From Erysipelotrichaceae bacterium (GTDB lineage Bacteria > Bacillota_I > Bacilli_A > Erysipelotrichales > Erysipelotrichaceae): 14,113 bases of DNA. Below, piece after piece: positions 7,242 through 14,113 of the stretch. The notes beneath the pieces were generated by a model. That model did no database searches and was not told where the DNA came from. It worked only from the letters and a program-made list of their open reading frames with translations. Location of the stretch: NCBI GenBank assembly GCA_003520745.1, contig DOUE01000031.1:1-14113 (forward strand), given 5' to 3'. The position numbers and the translations under genes were made by a program. The number at the start of each line of letters is the position of its first letter. Position 1 is the first letter of the stretch.

Positions 7242-7319
7242 TAAAAAAAAGAAAAGCGTCCCCATAACGGGGGCGCTCTTGCCCTTTCATATTTTAGCAG
7301 AACATGGGCACTCATTCAA
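7242..7319 (-). promoter_or_regulatory. pyrG promoter and CTP-sensing attenuator leader (reiterative transcription)
   Basis: On the minus strand -35 TTGAAT (7314-7319), a 17-base spacer ending in TGC (extended -10) and TAAAAT (7291-7296) place the start at GGGC, first G at 7284. Seven bases into the transcript a terminator begins: AGCG-C-CCCC / GGGG-A-CGCT (arms 7269-7277 and 7255-7263) with loop GTTAT and a long T-tract (7242-7254). In B. subtilis pyrG, low CTP makes polymerase stutter at GGGC and add extra Gs, which then pair with the C/U-rich 5' arm and prevent termination. Here a G-extended 5' end could pair with the CCCCC run. The mechanism is inferred from the layout; promoter and hairpin are seen directly. 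Confidence 0.85.
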
Positions 7320-7391
7320 CTGAAATGTCATGAAATCTACGTGACAATTCTTGCCAATCCCGCATCGATTCACTGAACACGCTTTCGCGGC

Positions 7392-8723
7392 CTATCGGGC
7401 GACGACGAATCGTTTGTATTTGGATCGATCTTCGGGTAAAGGAAGATCGGCGGGGATGACACGAACTTCTGTCCGTATCCGGAATTGAAGTAATTCTTCT
7501 TCGATCCGACATTTGACTTTGGTTGCGATGATTTTGGGGTCTTCATGGACATCGGGTAATGTTTCGATCTTAACTTCCATGTCTCCGTCTTTGGTTTGAT
7601 GTACCTGGTACTCACGGATGTCATCGGTCGCGGTGATGATCCACCGACTGATCAAATCGGGGAACACGGGGATTCTACGATTATCTAAGGTTATGAAATA
7701 GAGGATGTCGTCGTTTCTGCCTAAGATATGGTCGATCGTCCTGAACCGGCTTCCACATGGACATTTCTCCCCAAGCACGACCAGGTCGTTCATTTCATAA
7801 CGGATCAGGGGTTGGGCGAAGTTGACCAGATTGGTGACGTACATGTGTTTCGCGAGCTCACCGGGTTTTTCGATCTTGTTTCCCTGTTCGTCCGTCAATT
7901 CCACGATCACGAGGTCTTCGTTGATGTGTAGATTTCCATGGCGACAGGCACTGGCGATCTGTCCTTCCGATGCTTGGTAGATCTCCACGATGTTCGTCGC
8001 AAACGCCTTCTTGAAGCGTTCTTTCTCTTCTTTTTCCAGCACTTCCGCATAACAGACGATCTGTTTGAACTTCACTTTGATTCTGTCTTTGTGTGGAAGG
8101 AGGATCCGGACAAGACTCGGAGGCGCCATGAGGATGTTGATTCTCTTCGAATTCAGTTGGTCGATGATTTCATCGACCGGCGTCATGGTTGCGCAATAAT
8201 GGAGATGGACCAAGGGGGAGTTGATGTCGTCGAACCCTTGTCCGAAGACACGCAGGCAAAAGAGGATGCGAAACGGAAGATGGCGTAGCGGGATACCCCC
8301 TCGTGCCAGGAACACGAAGGGAAGTTTCTTCGTCAGTTCTTTGGGTGTCAGATAGACCCCTTTGTTTCCGCTGGTGCCGGAGGAAAGGCCGACGACCACC
8401 CGGTCTTGGTAATAGCCGAGGTAATCCTTTGCGAGTTCTTTTTGAACCGCGAACGCTTTGACGTCTTCAAGCTTCACGCCGATCGTGTTGAGTCGATCGA
8501 AATTCGCCATCATGATTTCCTTATTGATCGGCGAAACGAACGACAACTCTTCGAGCGTGCGAGGAATGTGGGTTGAAAACCGTTCACGATAAAACGATGA
8601 CTCGTTCATACTGAGATCGATCAAGCGACGCAGTTGTTTCTCTTGATACCTACGGATTTGTTCGACCGTATGGAATTTCCGATGATAGAACAGACGGAAT
8701 GCGTCGACCATGCCCGAACTCAT
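7392..8723 (-). CDS. PaaK/CapK-like adenylate-forming enzyme (phenylacetate-CoA ligase family)
   Basis: A 443-residue soluble protein of the ANL superfamily, PaaK branch: such enzymes activate a carboxylic acid as an acyl-adenylate and usually pass it to CoA or another acceptor. Motifs in order: the ATP-binding loop SSGTSGNKG (114-122), YQASEGQIA (249-257, the YGxTE-like segment), RYEMND (308-313), the cysteine pair CPCGSRF (321-327) and GRNDD (335-339), then a small C-terminal domain with a near-terminal lysine. The acid substrate cannot be told; aromatic degradation genes are absent, which argues against true phenylacetate catabolism. Its ATG overlaps the stop of the upstream membrane acyltransferase (ATGA), so the two are translationally coupled and probably act together, for example activating an acyl group for a surface lipid or glycan. 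GAAGGGA lies eight bases before the ATG. No terminator is seen behind it. Confidence 0.86.
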   Translation of the reverse strand: MSSGMVDAFRLFYHRKFHTVEQIRRYQEKQLRRLIDLSMNESSFYRERFSTHIPRTLEELSFVSPINKEIMMANFDRLNTIGVKLEDVKAFAVQKELAKDYLGYYQDRVVVGLSSGTSGNKGVYLTPKELTKKLPFVFLARGGIPLRHLPFRILFCLRVFGQGFDDINSPLVHLHYCATMTPVDEIIDQLNSKRINILMAPPSLVRILLPHKDRIKVKFKQIVCYAEVLEKEEKERFKKAFATNIVEIYQASEGQIASACRHGNLHINEDLVIVELTDEQGNKIEKPGELAKHMYVTNLVNFAQPLIRYEMNDLVVLGEKCPCGSRFRTIDHILGRNDDILYFITLDNRRIPVFPDLISRWIITATDDIREYQVHQTKDGDMEVKIETLPDVHEDPKIIATKVKCRIEEELLQFRIRTEVRVIPADLPLPEDRSKYKRFVVAR

Positions 8724-9952
8724 TGAAGTTTCCCTTCAAGTTTTTCTTGTTTCTCGCTCTTACCGTACTTACGCAGGGTTTTCGCGATGAAGTATTCGAT
8801 GCCGTACTTGTAGTTCTTCTTTTCCCAAAGAATCAGCACGAAGCCCCAGAACACCGCAAGGCTCAAACCGAATAGCAACGATCCGGCGATATCCAATGAA
8901 AATGTCGGGATGAAGGTTCGGATGATTCGTGCAACCATCGCGCTAAAGGTGCTTTCGATGAAGAAGATGCTTAACCCGGCGACCCCGAAGCGAGCGATGA
9001 ACTTCGACAGGGGGGATAATTTCAACTTGGGGTTCTTGATGTCATAGTGCCACAAGGCAAACACGATCATGAGTTGGAACAATCCGAGTTGGGCGGTCAT
9101 GATCGCAAACCAGATCGGATCGATCCCGCGCTGCAACATCGTATCGGGTAAGACCAGATAGGCGACGACCCCGACCACAAACAACGTAATCCCGACCGGA
9201 AGCACATTCTTGACGACCCGTTTCCAGTCTTTTTGAGCCAGTAACATCGCGATCCACATCCCGATCAATGCGAAGGAGAAATACGGGAAGATCGGGTTGT
9301 TTTTACTGACGAGCGGATTCAAAACGGAGAGGACGAGCCAGTTCTTGCTTTCATACGCCTCGAGATAGAGCGGATAGAGCGGAATGCGGATCATGGAAAG
9401 CACGAAGAAGGCGAGTCCCAGGATGAGATAGTGGGTCGGCGTGACTTTTTTCTTGAAGAGTTTCTCCAAAGCGACAAACACCAAGCCCATCAATAAGACA
9501 TTGGTCCCAAGCATGACGAGACTGTCGATATACCACAGACGCTCCATGTTGGTGCCGATCAGTTTACCGGTCGCGAACCATTCCACAAAGATGGAGTTGT
9601 TCATACTGCGGGCGGCCATGTTGACGATGCCCGGACCGGTGAAAATGAAGTAGAGGTAGGCGACAACCAGAATAAGCAGAGCGTTGATCGTGTTGTATTT
9701 CAAAAGTTTGGCATGGTCGTACCCCAATTGACGACGTTTACGCAGATACTGGGTGGTATGCGCGATGGCACTGACCATGGCGAAGATCCCCGCGAACATC
9801 AGCATCAGTCCGATCACGGTTACGACGGGAGGCGGATTGTTTAAGTCCAGATCATACAGGCCTTCGAAATGATAGAACGCGGTGTGCATGGTCAAGAGTA
9901 CGAAAATCCCCAAGCCGCGCAGTACATCCAAACCAAGATAGTTTTTCTTCAT
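8720..9952 (-). CDS. Multi-pass membrane acyltransferase-like protein (HGSNAT/DUF418/OpgC type)
   Basis: A 410-residue protein with around ten hydrophobic segments and a lysine-rich C-terminal tail. The opening LGLDVLRGLGIFVLLTMHTAFYHF has the LDxLRG motif (residues 8-13) followed by a histidine in the first membrane segment (H23), as in membrane acyltransferases that modify sugars or lipids (acyltransferase-3, DUF418 and the heparan-alpha-glucosaminide acetyltransferase group). I cannot assign it to one of these families by eye. A later conserved-looking segment, KLSPLSKFIARFGVAGLSIFFIEST (C-terminal third), resembles the DUF418-type end. AAGGAGAAG precedes the ATG. It is the first gene of a two-gene unit: its TGA overlaps the ATG of the adenylate-forming enzyme, which suggests that one gene activates an acyl donor and this one transfers it across or at the membrane. 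No clear promoter was found in 9953-10043. Confidence 0.7.
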   Translation of the reverse strand: MKKNYLGLDVLRGLGIFVLLTMHTAFYHFEGLYDLDLNNPPPVVTVIGLMLMFAGIFAMVSAIAHTTQYLRKRRQLGYDHAKLLKYNTINALLILVVAYLYFIFTGPGIVNMAARSMNNSIFVEWFATGKLIGTNMERLWYIDSLVMLGTNVLLMGLVFVALEKLFKKKVTPTHYLILGLAFFVLSMIRIPLYPLYLEAYESKNWLVLSVLNPLVSKNNPIFPYFSFALIGMWIAMLLAQKDWKRVVKNVLPVGITLFVVGVVAYLVLPDTMLQRGIDPIWFAIMTAQLGLFQLMIVFALWHYDIKNPKLKLSPLSKFIARFGVAGLSIFFIESTFSAMVARIIRTFIPTFSLDIAGSLLFGLSLAVFWGFVLILWEKKNYKYGIEYFIAKTLRKYGKSEKQEKLEGKLQ

Positions 9953-10043
9953 TGGAACTTCTCCTTGTTTTGAGTTAAGGATACTAAGTTTTACAGATCT
10001 AGAAGCAGGTTTAGACTGTTAAATTTCACTCGATTGTAAACAG

Positions 10044-11300
10044 TTAGTCTTTCAAACATGCGACTGGAATAACATGAATTCCATCAGGCCTAGTATATCC
10101 GTGTTCTCCACCTGTTAGTATCATTTTAAGAATCGGTTTTGTTTTATTCTCAAATCGCTTTTCAAGTTGAATTAAGTTTTTAGCAGCATCTTCTTCTTGT
10201 TTGCCACCAAGTTTTATTTCCACAAGTCCATATTCACCGTTTGGCAATTTCAGGACCGCATCACATTCGAGCCCAAAATCATCACGATAATGCAGAACTT
10301 GACCATCCATTTTTTCTACATACACTCGAAGATCACGGATACATAATGATTCAAACATGAATCCAAATAGTTCAAAGTCCTTCAGAAGCAGTGAAGGTGT
10401 AAGACCAAGAATTGCGGTTGCGATCGACGGGTCCACAAATCCTTTTTTATTTGAAGAACGTATCGCCGTCTTTGAGCGTATGTTTGGTGCCCATGCGCTC
10501 GTTTCTTCGATGATAAACATTTTCTGTAGCTTGCTTAGATATGAATACAATGTTACTTCAGAGATGCCGATGTCATTTTCTCTCATATCCGCTAGTATTG
10601 TTGTGTTTTTTGTGAGAGTTTGAATATGCCGTGAGTAGGCTTTTAGAAAGGATTCTACCCGCTTTGGATCAGTTTTAATATGATCGACTTCCGCGATATC
10701 ATTGTTATAGATTGATTTCACGTACTCCTTCATAACGAGTAATGCGGATTCCTCAGGTAAGTTTATCGATTGCGGCCAGCCTCCCCGACAAATCAGATAT
10801 GCAATATCTTGAATGCTTTTACTTGATTTGCATGGCATAATCGACCGATTCTCAAGTAAATCCTTAAGTGAAATCGCGCCGGAAGAGTCATTTGACTCAT
10901 ACAAACTCATGGGTCGCATTAGCAGGCGAGCAATTCTTCCCGTTCCTGTATGCATTGTTGAAGATGTTAAGGGCGATGCCGAACCGGTAAGAATATATTG
11001 TCCAATTTCTCCTGTGTTGTCGACATCTACTCTGACAGCATCCCACAGCACTGGTGCAGTCTGCCATTCATCAATTAACCTTGGTTTTCCTCCCTCAAGA
11101 AGCAACGACGGAACTGTATTTGCAATAAGCATATTGTTTTGTATTGTTGAGGTATCTTGCATTCTTAAAATACTCTTTGCATGTTGACTTGCGGAAGTTG
11201 TTTTCCCACACCATTTTGGTCCTTCGATTAAAATCGCGCCGAACGTGTTCAGATATTGATTGATTTTATAGTCTATTAATCGCGGATAGTATTTCTTCAT
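10044..11300 (-). CDS. AAA ATPase with DUF4143 domain (AAA_14/DUF4143 family)
   Basis: A 418-residue protein of the widespread but poorly understood AAA_14-DUF4143 family. The ATPase part shows Walker A GPKWCGKT (27-34), Walker B LIDEWQ (75-80), a sensor-like LTGSASP (104-110) and the family segment GRIARLLMRPMSLYE (121-135). The C-terminal DUF4143 part ends in a nuclease-like core: E318, D347 in LECDAVL and E361-x-K363 in VEIKLGG, the pattern of PD-(D/E)xK folds. All catalytic-looking residues are kept and the gene is intact. Role is unknown; members vary greatly in copy number and are often found in accessory DNA. The gene and its flanks are visibly AT-richer than the neighbours on both sides, which suggests horizontal acquisition. 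GAGGG precedes the ATG; the promoter and a tandem repeat lie upstream. No good terminator follows. Confidence 0.92.
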   Translation of the reverse strand: MKKYYPRLIDYKINQYLNTFGAILIEGPKWCGKTTSASQHAKSILRMQDTSTIQNNMLIANTVPSLLLEGGKPRLIDEWQTAPVLWDAVRVDVDNTGEIGQYILTGSASPLTSSTMHTGTGRIARLLMRPMSLYESNDSSGAISLKDLLENRSIMPCKSSKSIQDIAYLICRGGWPQSINLPEESALLVMKEYVKSIYNNDIAEVDHIKTDPKRVESFLKAYSRHIQTLTKNTTILADMRENDIGISEVTLYSYLSKLQKMFIIEETSAWAPNIRSKTAIRSSNKKGFVDPSIATAILGLTPSLLLKDFELFGFMFESLCIRDLRVYVEKMDGQVLHYRDDFGLECDAVLKLPNGEYGLVEIKLGGKQEEDAAKNLIQLEKRFENKTKPILKMILTGGEHGYTRPDGIHVIPVACLKD

Positions 11301-11318
11301 ATCTTTTCCCTCAACTCA

Positions 11319-11347
11319 ATTATAATCCAGTTCCCATTCCTTTACAA
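11319..11347 (-). promoter_or_regulatory. Sigma-A promoter of the AAA/DUF4143 gene
   Basis: On the minus strand TTGTAA (11342-11347), a 17-base spacer and a perfect TATAAT (11319-11324) predict a start near 11312, only about a dozen bases before the ATG, so the transcript carries little more than the GAGGG ribosome binding site. The tandem repeat begins eight bases upstream of the -35. Confidence 0.72.
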
Positions 11348-11355
11348 ATGCATTT

Positions 11356-11412
11356 AAGTTATTTCGTGTTTATCACTGAAGTTATTTCGCGTTTATCACT
11401 GAAGTATTTTCG
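11356..11412. repeat. 23-bp tandem direct repeat, two and a half copies
   Basis: Copies at 11356-11378 and 11379-11401 differ at one base (T or C at the 12th position); a partial, diverged copy continues to 11412. The unit begins AAGTTATTTCG and ends TTTATCACTG. There are no spacers, so it is not a CRISPR array. It lies immediately upstream of the ATPase promoter and could be an operator, or a duplication made when the island inserted. On the minus strand each unit ends a short frame with the same residues followed by TAA, so it may also be a duplicated gene end. Confidence 0.9.
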
Positions 11413-11538
11413 ACCTCCACTTGTGATTCATATCGTTCATCATGGAAATTAATGCACAGATCGAATGTTGATTCATTTGATCCATGGAAGATATCGAGTG
11501 GATCAACGCCATCGAAATTCACATTGCGTCGTTGTGAG

Positions 11539-12666
11539 TCATGCCCTTTGCCCATTCGCGCGTTCATCAATCTCATCCATGGCTTTCTTCTCAACTTCGA
11601 TTTCCACGCGATAGGGGAAGGTCTTCAGCGTTCTCTCGAGCTTCTTTTTCGCCTTACTCGCCTTTTCATCATCTCGATAATAGATTTTCTCAAGGGCATA
11701 AGTCAACCGATGCCGGGCGGGCATGTAGGAAGTTCTCTGAATATACTTTTGTAGCGGTTTTGTATAGAGGGAATGGATGACTTCCGGTCGGCACTCCGAG
11801 AGCACCTCGTTAAACAAGAGGACGCACCGCAACTCGTTTTTTTGAAATTCGACGAGTCCGGATCGTTGGATCAACTCGTAGGCGAAGCGCGTCGCCTCTT
11901 CAGTTTCCCCTTTGCCAAACTCGCGGGAACAGCGGAATTCATCGAGCGTCGCGATTAAGGGTTCGGATGAGTCCGCGGATTCGGAGTGATGAAACCATTC
12001 CTCCGGCATGTCTTCAAGCCGTACGCCGGATACGAAGACGCCATGGATGTGCATCTGCATATAGAACGCCTTCCGACAATCCGCACTCTTTTTCATACTG
12101 CGGATATCGTATCCATCGTTGGGGTAGCCGTGGGTTTTCATCGGAATTCCGCTGGTTAACGCAAAACTTAGGGCGGTCAAGGCGAAGAAGTAGAGAAGTG
12201 CCGTCAATTCCAGACCCATGGGTACGAAAAGAAGAAACACGGATAGAATTGCGACGGTGATCAGATTGAATATCCATCCCCCGTGGTTATAAAGTTTATA
12301 CGGGAAGTCTTCGCGAAACGGTTGAGGCGGCATCATCAAACATTGACCGCTGATCCCCGGGACATTGAATCTCTTCAACACGATCTTGCCGTCTTCTTTG
12401 ATGAAGATCCATTTCTTGACGCGAAATGAAACCAAGGTGTACCCGGAAATCCTGCCAAAAAAATAGTGGCCGGCTTCGTGAATGAAGATGTTGAGCAAAA
12501 TCAAAAGATACATCACTCCCAATAACGCAAACAAAACCAGAAGAAAGGGCGTATCGCCGAACATTGTCCAAACATCAAAGTTGTCCAAGGATCCGATAAT
12601 CCCTCCCAAGACAAGGGAAACCACATACAAACCGTACTTCGATATCAATTTCTTCATTTTAACCAT
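11539..12666 (-). CDS. M50-type membrane zinc metalloprotease with a C-terminal soluble domain
   Basis: A membrane peptidase candidate. Counting from the ATG at 12666 (375 residues), HEAGH (63-67) in a hydrophobic segment gives two zinc histidines and the catalytic glutamate. A second conserved segment, YPNDGYD (N183-D184-G185), matches the N/LDG that supplies the third ligand in the M50/site-2 protease clan, and NHGGWIFNL lies between. About four to five membrane spans are followed by roughly 170 charged, helical residues of unknown function. A longer frame begins at 12729, but a perfect TATAAT lies inside that extension and GGGGGA stands seven bases before 12666, so the shorter start is preferred. 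S2P-like intramembrane proteolysis is the inferred role; its substrate is unknown, and no anti-sigma factor or peptide gene is nearby. It ends with TGA. No terminator is seen on either side. Confidence 0.82.
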   Translation of the reverse strand: MVKMKKLISKYGLYVVSLVLGGIIGSLDNFDVWTMFGDTPFLLVLFALLGVMYLLILLNIFIHEAGHYFFGRISGYTLVSFRVKKWIFIKEDGKIVLKRFNVPGISGQCLMMPPQPFREDFPYKLYNHGGWIFNLITVAILSVFLLFVPMGLELTALLYFFALTALSFALTSGIPMKTHGYPNDGYDIRSMKKSADCRKAFYMQMHIHGVFVSGVRLEDMPEEWFHHSESADSSEPLIATLDEFRCSREFGKGETEEATRFAYELIQRSGLVEFQKNELRCVLLFNEVLSECRPEVIHSLYTKPLQKYIQRTSYMPARHRLTYALEKIYYRDDEKASKAKKKLERTLKTFPYRVEIEVEKKAMDEIDERANGQRA

Positions 12667-12688
12667 AACCATATCCCCCGTTTCCCCT

Positions 12689-12697
12689 ATTATACCA
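12689..12697 (-). promoter_or_regulatory. Extended -10 promoter of the M50 protease gene
   Basis: On the minus strand TGG-TATAAT forms an extended -10 (TGn-TATAAT) with no convincing -35 at 16-18 bases. The predicted start near 12682 gives a leader of about 16 bases holding the GGGGGA ribosome binding site. It fixes the translation start downstream of this element. Confidence 0.62.
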
Positions 12698-12766
12698 TTC
12701 CTGATGATGTCGCTTCCCGGCTTCTTCAATCAAATGAGACGTCGATCGAAGTCATGAAAGACGCGG

Positions 12767-14038
12767 CTACGATTTCTTATCCGTCGAAGCCGTCGATTCG
12801 CTCTTCGAAAACATCCCGATGATCGGAAGGAGCACCGCGGCGACCAAGCCCGCCGAAAACCCGTTATTGTAGAGGTTGAATCCGCCATGGAGATAACCGA
12901 CATTCAACACTACGGAAGAATGAATGAAACCGGCGACCACGCCCCATGGCCATCCGAATTTCCCGGAGATCGGAGCCAAGGCCGTACCGAACAAGGCGGC
13001 TAACTGAATGGAAGGGTCGTTGATCGAGAAGACTTTGAGAAGAGAACCGAGGAGGACGCCGAGAAAAATCGGAAGGATGTTTTTGGGATGTTTCCCGAAC
13101 GCCCCGAAACCGGCGACCGTGAAGATCCCGCCGATGGTCGGTCCGTTCAAATCCCCTTGGATAAGAAGAATGTAGACCACCGAAATCAATCCGACCAAGC
13201 CCATGTTGATGAGGGTAACGCCATAGCCTTCAAGCTGGATGAAGTCGCTCATCAGTTTCCCGGAATGACCCAGGATCTTCCGAACGTTTCTAAACGAGTT
13301 GTTGTTCATGATGAATCCATAGAGCAGGATCAAGATAAACAAGGTGATAAGATAAATCCCGAGGACAAGGTTGTTGCCGGTCGTCCAGATGAGTTTGGGT
13401 GTGGGGACGTAGCCGAACGAGCGAAGGATCGAAACAAACACCAGACCGGTCATCCCGACGACGAATCCGATGTTATAGAGGTTGTACCCTTGATGGACGT
13501 TGATGAGCGAAACAGCGAGAGGATAGATCAAAAAACCAAGGAGGATGCCGGAAAACAGGGCCAGCGGAAGACTGACCATCAAGGATAGGCTGCTCCCGAA
13601 CGCAATCTCGGAGATGGCCGGCGCCATGGCCGTCCCGAACAAGGCGGCGACGAGGAATTTATTGAACTTCTCTTTTTTGAAGATCGAATAGCCATAGACC
13701 CCCAAGAGGATCGGCCAGACATTGAACAGGTTTTTCCCGAAGAACGCAAATCCCGCGATCGTGAAGAGGGCGGCGATCAAGGGTCCGTTCAATTCCTGTT
13801 TTAGAAAAGACAGCAATAAGAGGAGCACAAGGAGAACCAGACCTGAATTCACAAACGCCGCCCCCATGTTTCCAAGTCCGATGTAGTCGCTGATCAAACT
13901 CGAGGGTTGGGTGAGGATGGATTTCAATCCGCTCAGAATCTCCGTCCCGCTGTTTTGGGAGAAACCGAAAACGATCTGTGCGAACGCCACACCGATCATC
14001 AGCCCGTATTTAGGGTCAATCTTGAATTTCTTATTCAT
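12767..14038 (-). CDS. DUF1576 family polytopic membrane protein with internal duplication
   Basis: A 423-residue, highly hydrophobic protein recognisable as the DUF1576 family, whose function is unknown. It consists of two homologous halves about 214 residues apart. Matching pairs are SDYIGLGNMG (50-59) and SDFIQLEGYG (264-273), NGPLI (84) and NGPTI (298), AGFAFFGK (94-101) and AGFGAFGK (308-315), AALFGTAMAP (131-140) and AALFGTALAP (347-356), and HQGYNLYNIG (182-191) and HGGFNLYNNG (384-393). Conserved asparagine, glycine and histidine inside membrane segments, together with the duplication, suggest a transporter or channel, but no substrate is known. GGAGG lies four bases before the ATG. 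The short C-terminal tail is charged. No clear promoter was found in 14039-14087. Confidence 0.88.
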   Translation of the reverse strand: MNKKFKIDPKYGLMIGVAFAQIVFGFSQNSGTEILSGLKSILTQPSSLISDYIGLGNMGAAFVNSGLVLLVLLLLLSFLKQELNGPLIAALFTIAGFAFFGKNLFNVWPILLGVYGYSIFKKEKFNKFLVAALFGTAMAPAISEIAFGSSLSLMVSLPLALFSGILLGFLIYPLAVSLINVHQGYNLYNIGFVVGMTGLVFVSILRSFGYVPTPKLIWTTGNNLVLGIYLITLFILILLYGFIMNNNSFRNVRKILGHSGKLMSDFIQLEGYGVTLINMGLVGLISVVYILLIQGDLNGPTIGGIFTVAGFGAFGKHPKNILPIFLGVLLGSLLKVFSINDPSIQLAALFGTALAPISGKFGWPWGVVAGFIHSSVVLNVGYLHGGFNLYNNGFSAGLVAAVLLPIIGMFSKSESTASTDKKS

Positions 14039-14087
14039 GGTTCCTCCGTGAAGACGATTCCGTCATGTGAATGGGGGGGTTTAGGTG

Positions 14088-14113
14088 ATGAAAAAGATAT
14101 CGTTGAAAACGAC
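14088..14113 (+). CDS. Possible start of a divergent gene, cut by the window edge
   Basis: On the plus strand ATG at 14088 is followed by codons for KKISLKT up to the edge, a lysine-rich opening common to secreted proteins and lipoproteins. A run of seven Gs (14073-14079) eight bases upstream could act as a ribosome binding site. Only eight codons are visible, so it may be chance. Confidence 0.25.

Noticed and set aside
6698..7267. 189-codon plus-strand frame opposite pyrG, and similar long antisense frames at 2673-3155, 4993-5403 and 13088-13588
   Set aside because: All lie opposite highly conserved or clearly coding genes, with low-complexity, unnatural protein composition typical of antisense frames.
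7326..7346. Inverted repeat TGTCA-N11-TGACA upstream of the pyrG promoter
   Set aside because: Five-base arms with an odd spacer are easily found by chance; no known operator consensus fits.
10015..10050. Inverted repeat ACTGTT/AACAGT near the ATPase stop as a terminator
   Set aside because: The stem is only six pairs with an 18-base loop and is not followed by a T-run.
11356..11412. CRISPR array or replication iterons
   Set aside because: The units are directly adjacent without spacers, too few, and no cas or rep gene is present.
11382..11594. 70-codon minus-strand frame between the protease and ATPase genes
   Set aside because: It overlaps the protease gene in another frame, has no recognisable domain and poor initiation signals; at most a remnant, mentioned with the tandem repeat.
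12667..12729. Longer N-terminus for the M50 protease starting at 12729
   Set aside because: A TGG-TATAAT promoter element sits inside this stretch and the best-spaced ribosome binding site serves the ATG at 12666.
14073..14079. Run of seven Gs as a phase-variable tract
   Set aside because: Seven bases is short for slippage control and it fits a G-rich ribosome binding region; no evidence of variation.

Overview
The window looks like a chromosomal segment from a low-to-mid-GC Bacillota-type bacterium (Bacilli/Erysipelotrichia or a walled relative of the Mollicutes). The evidence is strong AGGAGG-type ribosome binding sites, consensus sigma-A promoters, Rho-independent terminators, CcpA-type cre sites, a Lac-family PTS permease, and pyrG, class II fba and murA lying in the same relative order as in Bacillus (pyrG-spo0F-fba-tal-murZ/murAB). 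TGA is used as a stop (acyltransferase and M50 protease genes), so this is not the Mycoplasma genetic code. A murA gene suggests peptidoglycan synthesis. I cannot name the genus.

All confident genes are on the minus strand, so the reading order is from right to left. From the right edge: a DUF1576-type polytopic membrane protein (12767-14038); an M50-type membrane zinc metalloprotease (11539-12666); an AT-richer patch with a 23-bp tandem repeat and an AAA/DUF4143 ATPase (10044-11412) that looks acquired; a translationally coupled pair made of a membrane acyltransferase (8720-9952) and a PaaK/CapK-like adenylate-forming enzyme (7392-8723); then the housekeeping block pyrG (5606-7219), fba (4713-5579), an AEC-family permease (3642-4583) and murA (2321-3592); and last a Lac-family PTS EIIC (911-2185) and a sugar-1-phosphate nucleotidyltransferase cut off by the left edge (1-861). 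A possible divergent plus-strand gene starts at the far right edge (14088).

Regulation is unusually readable. The pyrG leader has a GGGC transcription start directly followed by a terminator whose 5' arm carries five Cs, the arrangement expected for CTP-sensing by reiterative transcription (known in B. subtilis). The PTS gene has a strong promoter with a perfect cre site just after the predicted start, implying CcpA roadblock repression. The AEC permease has a near-perfect cre centred about 55 bp upstream of its predicted start, a position typical of CcpA activation. Terminators follow fba, murA and the PTS gene; the last sits directly against the ribosome binding site of the nucleotidyltransferase.

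No convincing new defence or mobile system is visible. The points most worth following are the pyrG attenuator, the ligase/acyltransferase pair, the acquired ATPase island with its tandem repeat, and the perfect 23-bp inverted repeat at the extreme left edge, which may be an assembly fold-back and should be checked before the first gene's end is trusted.
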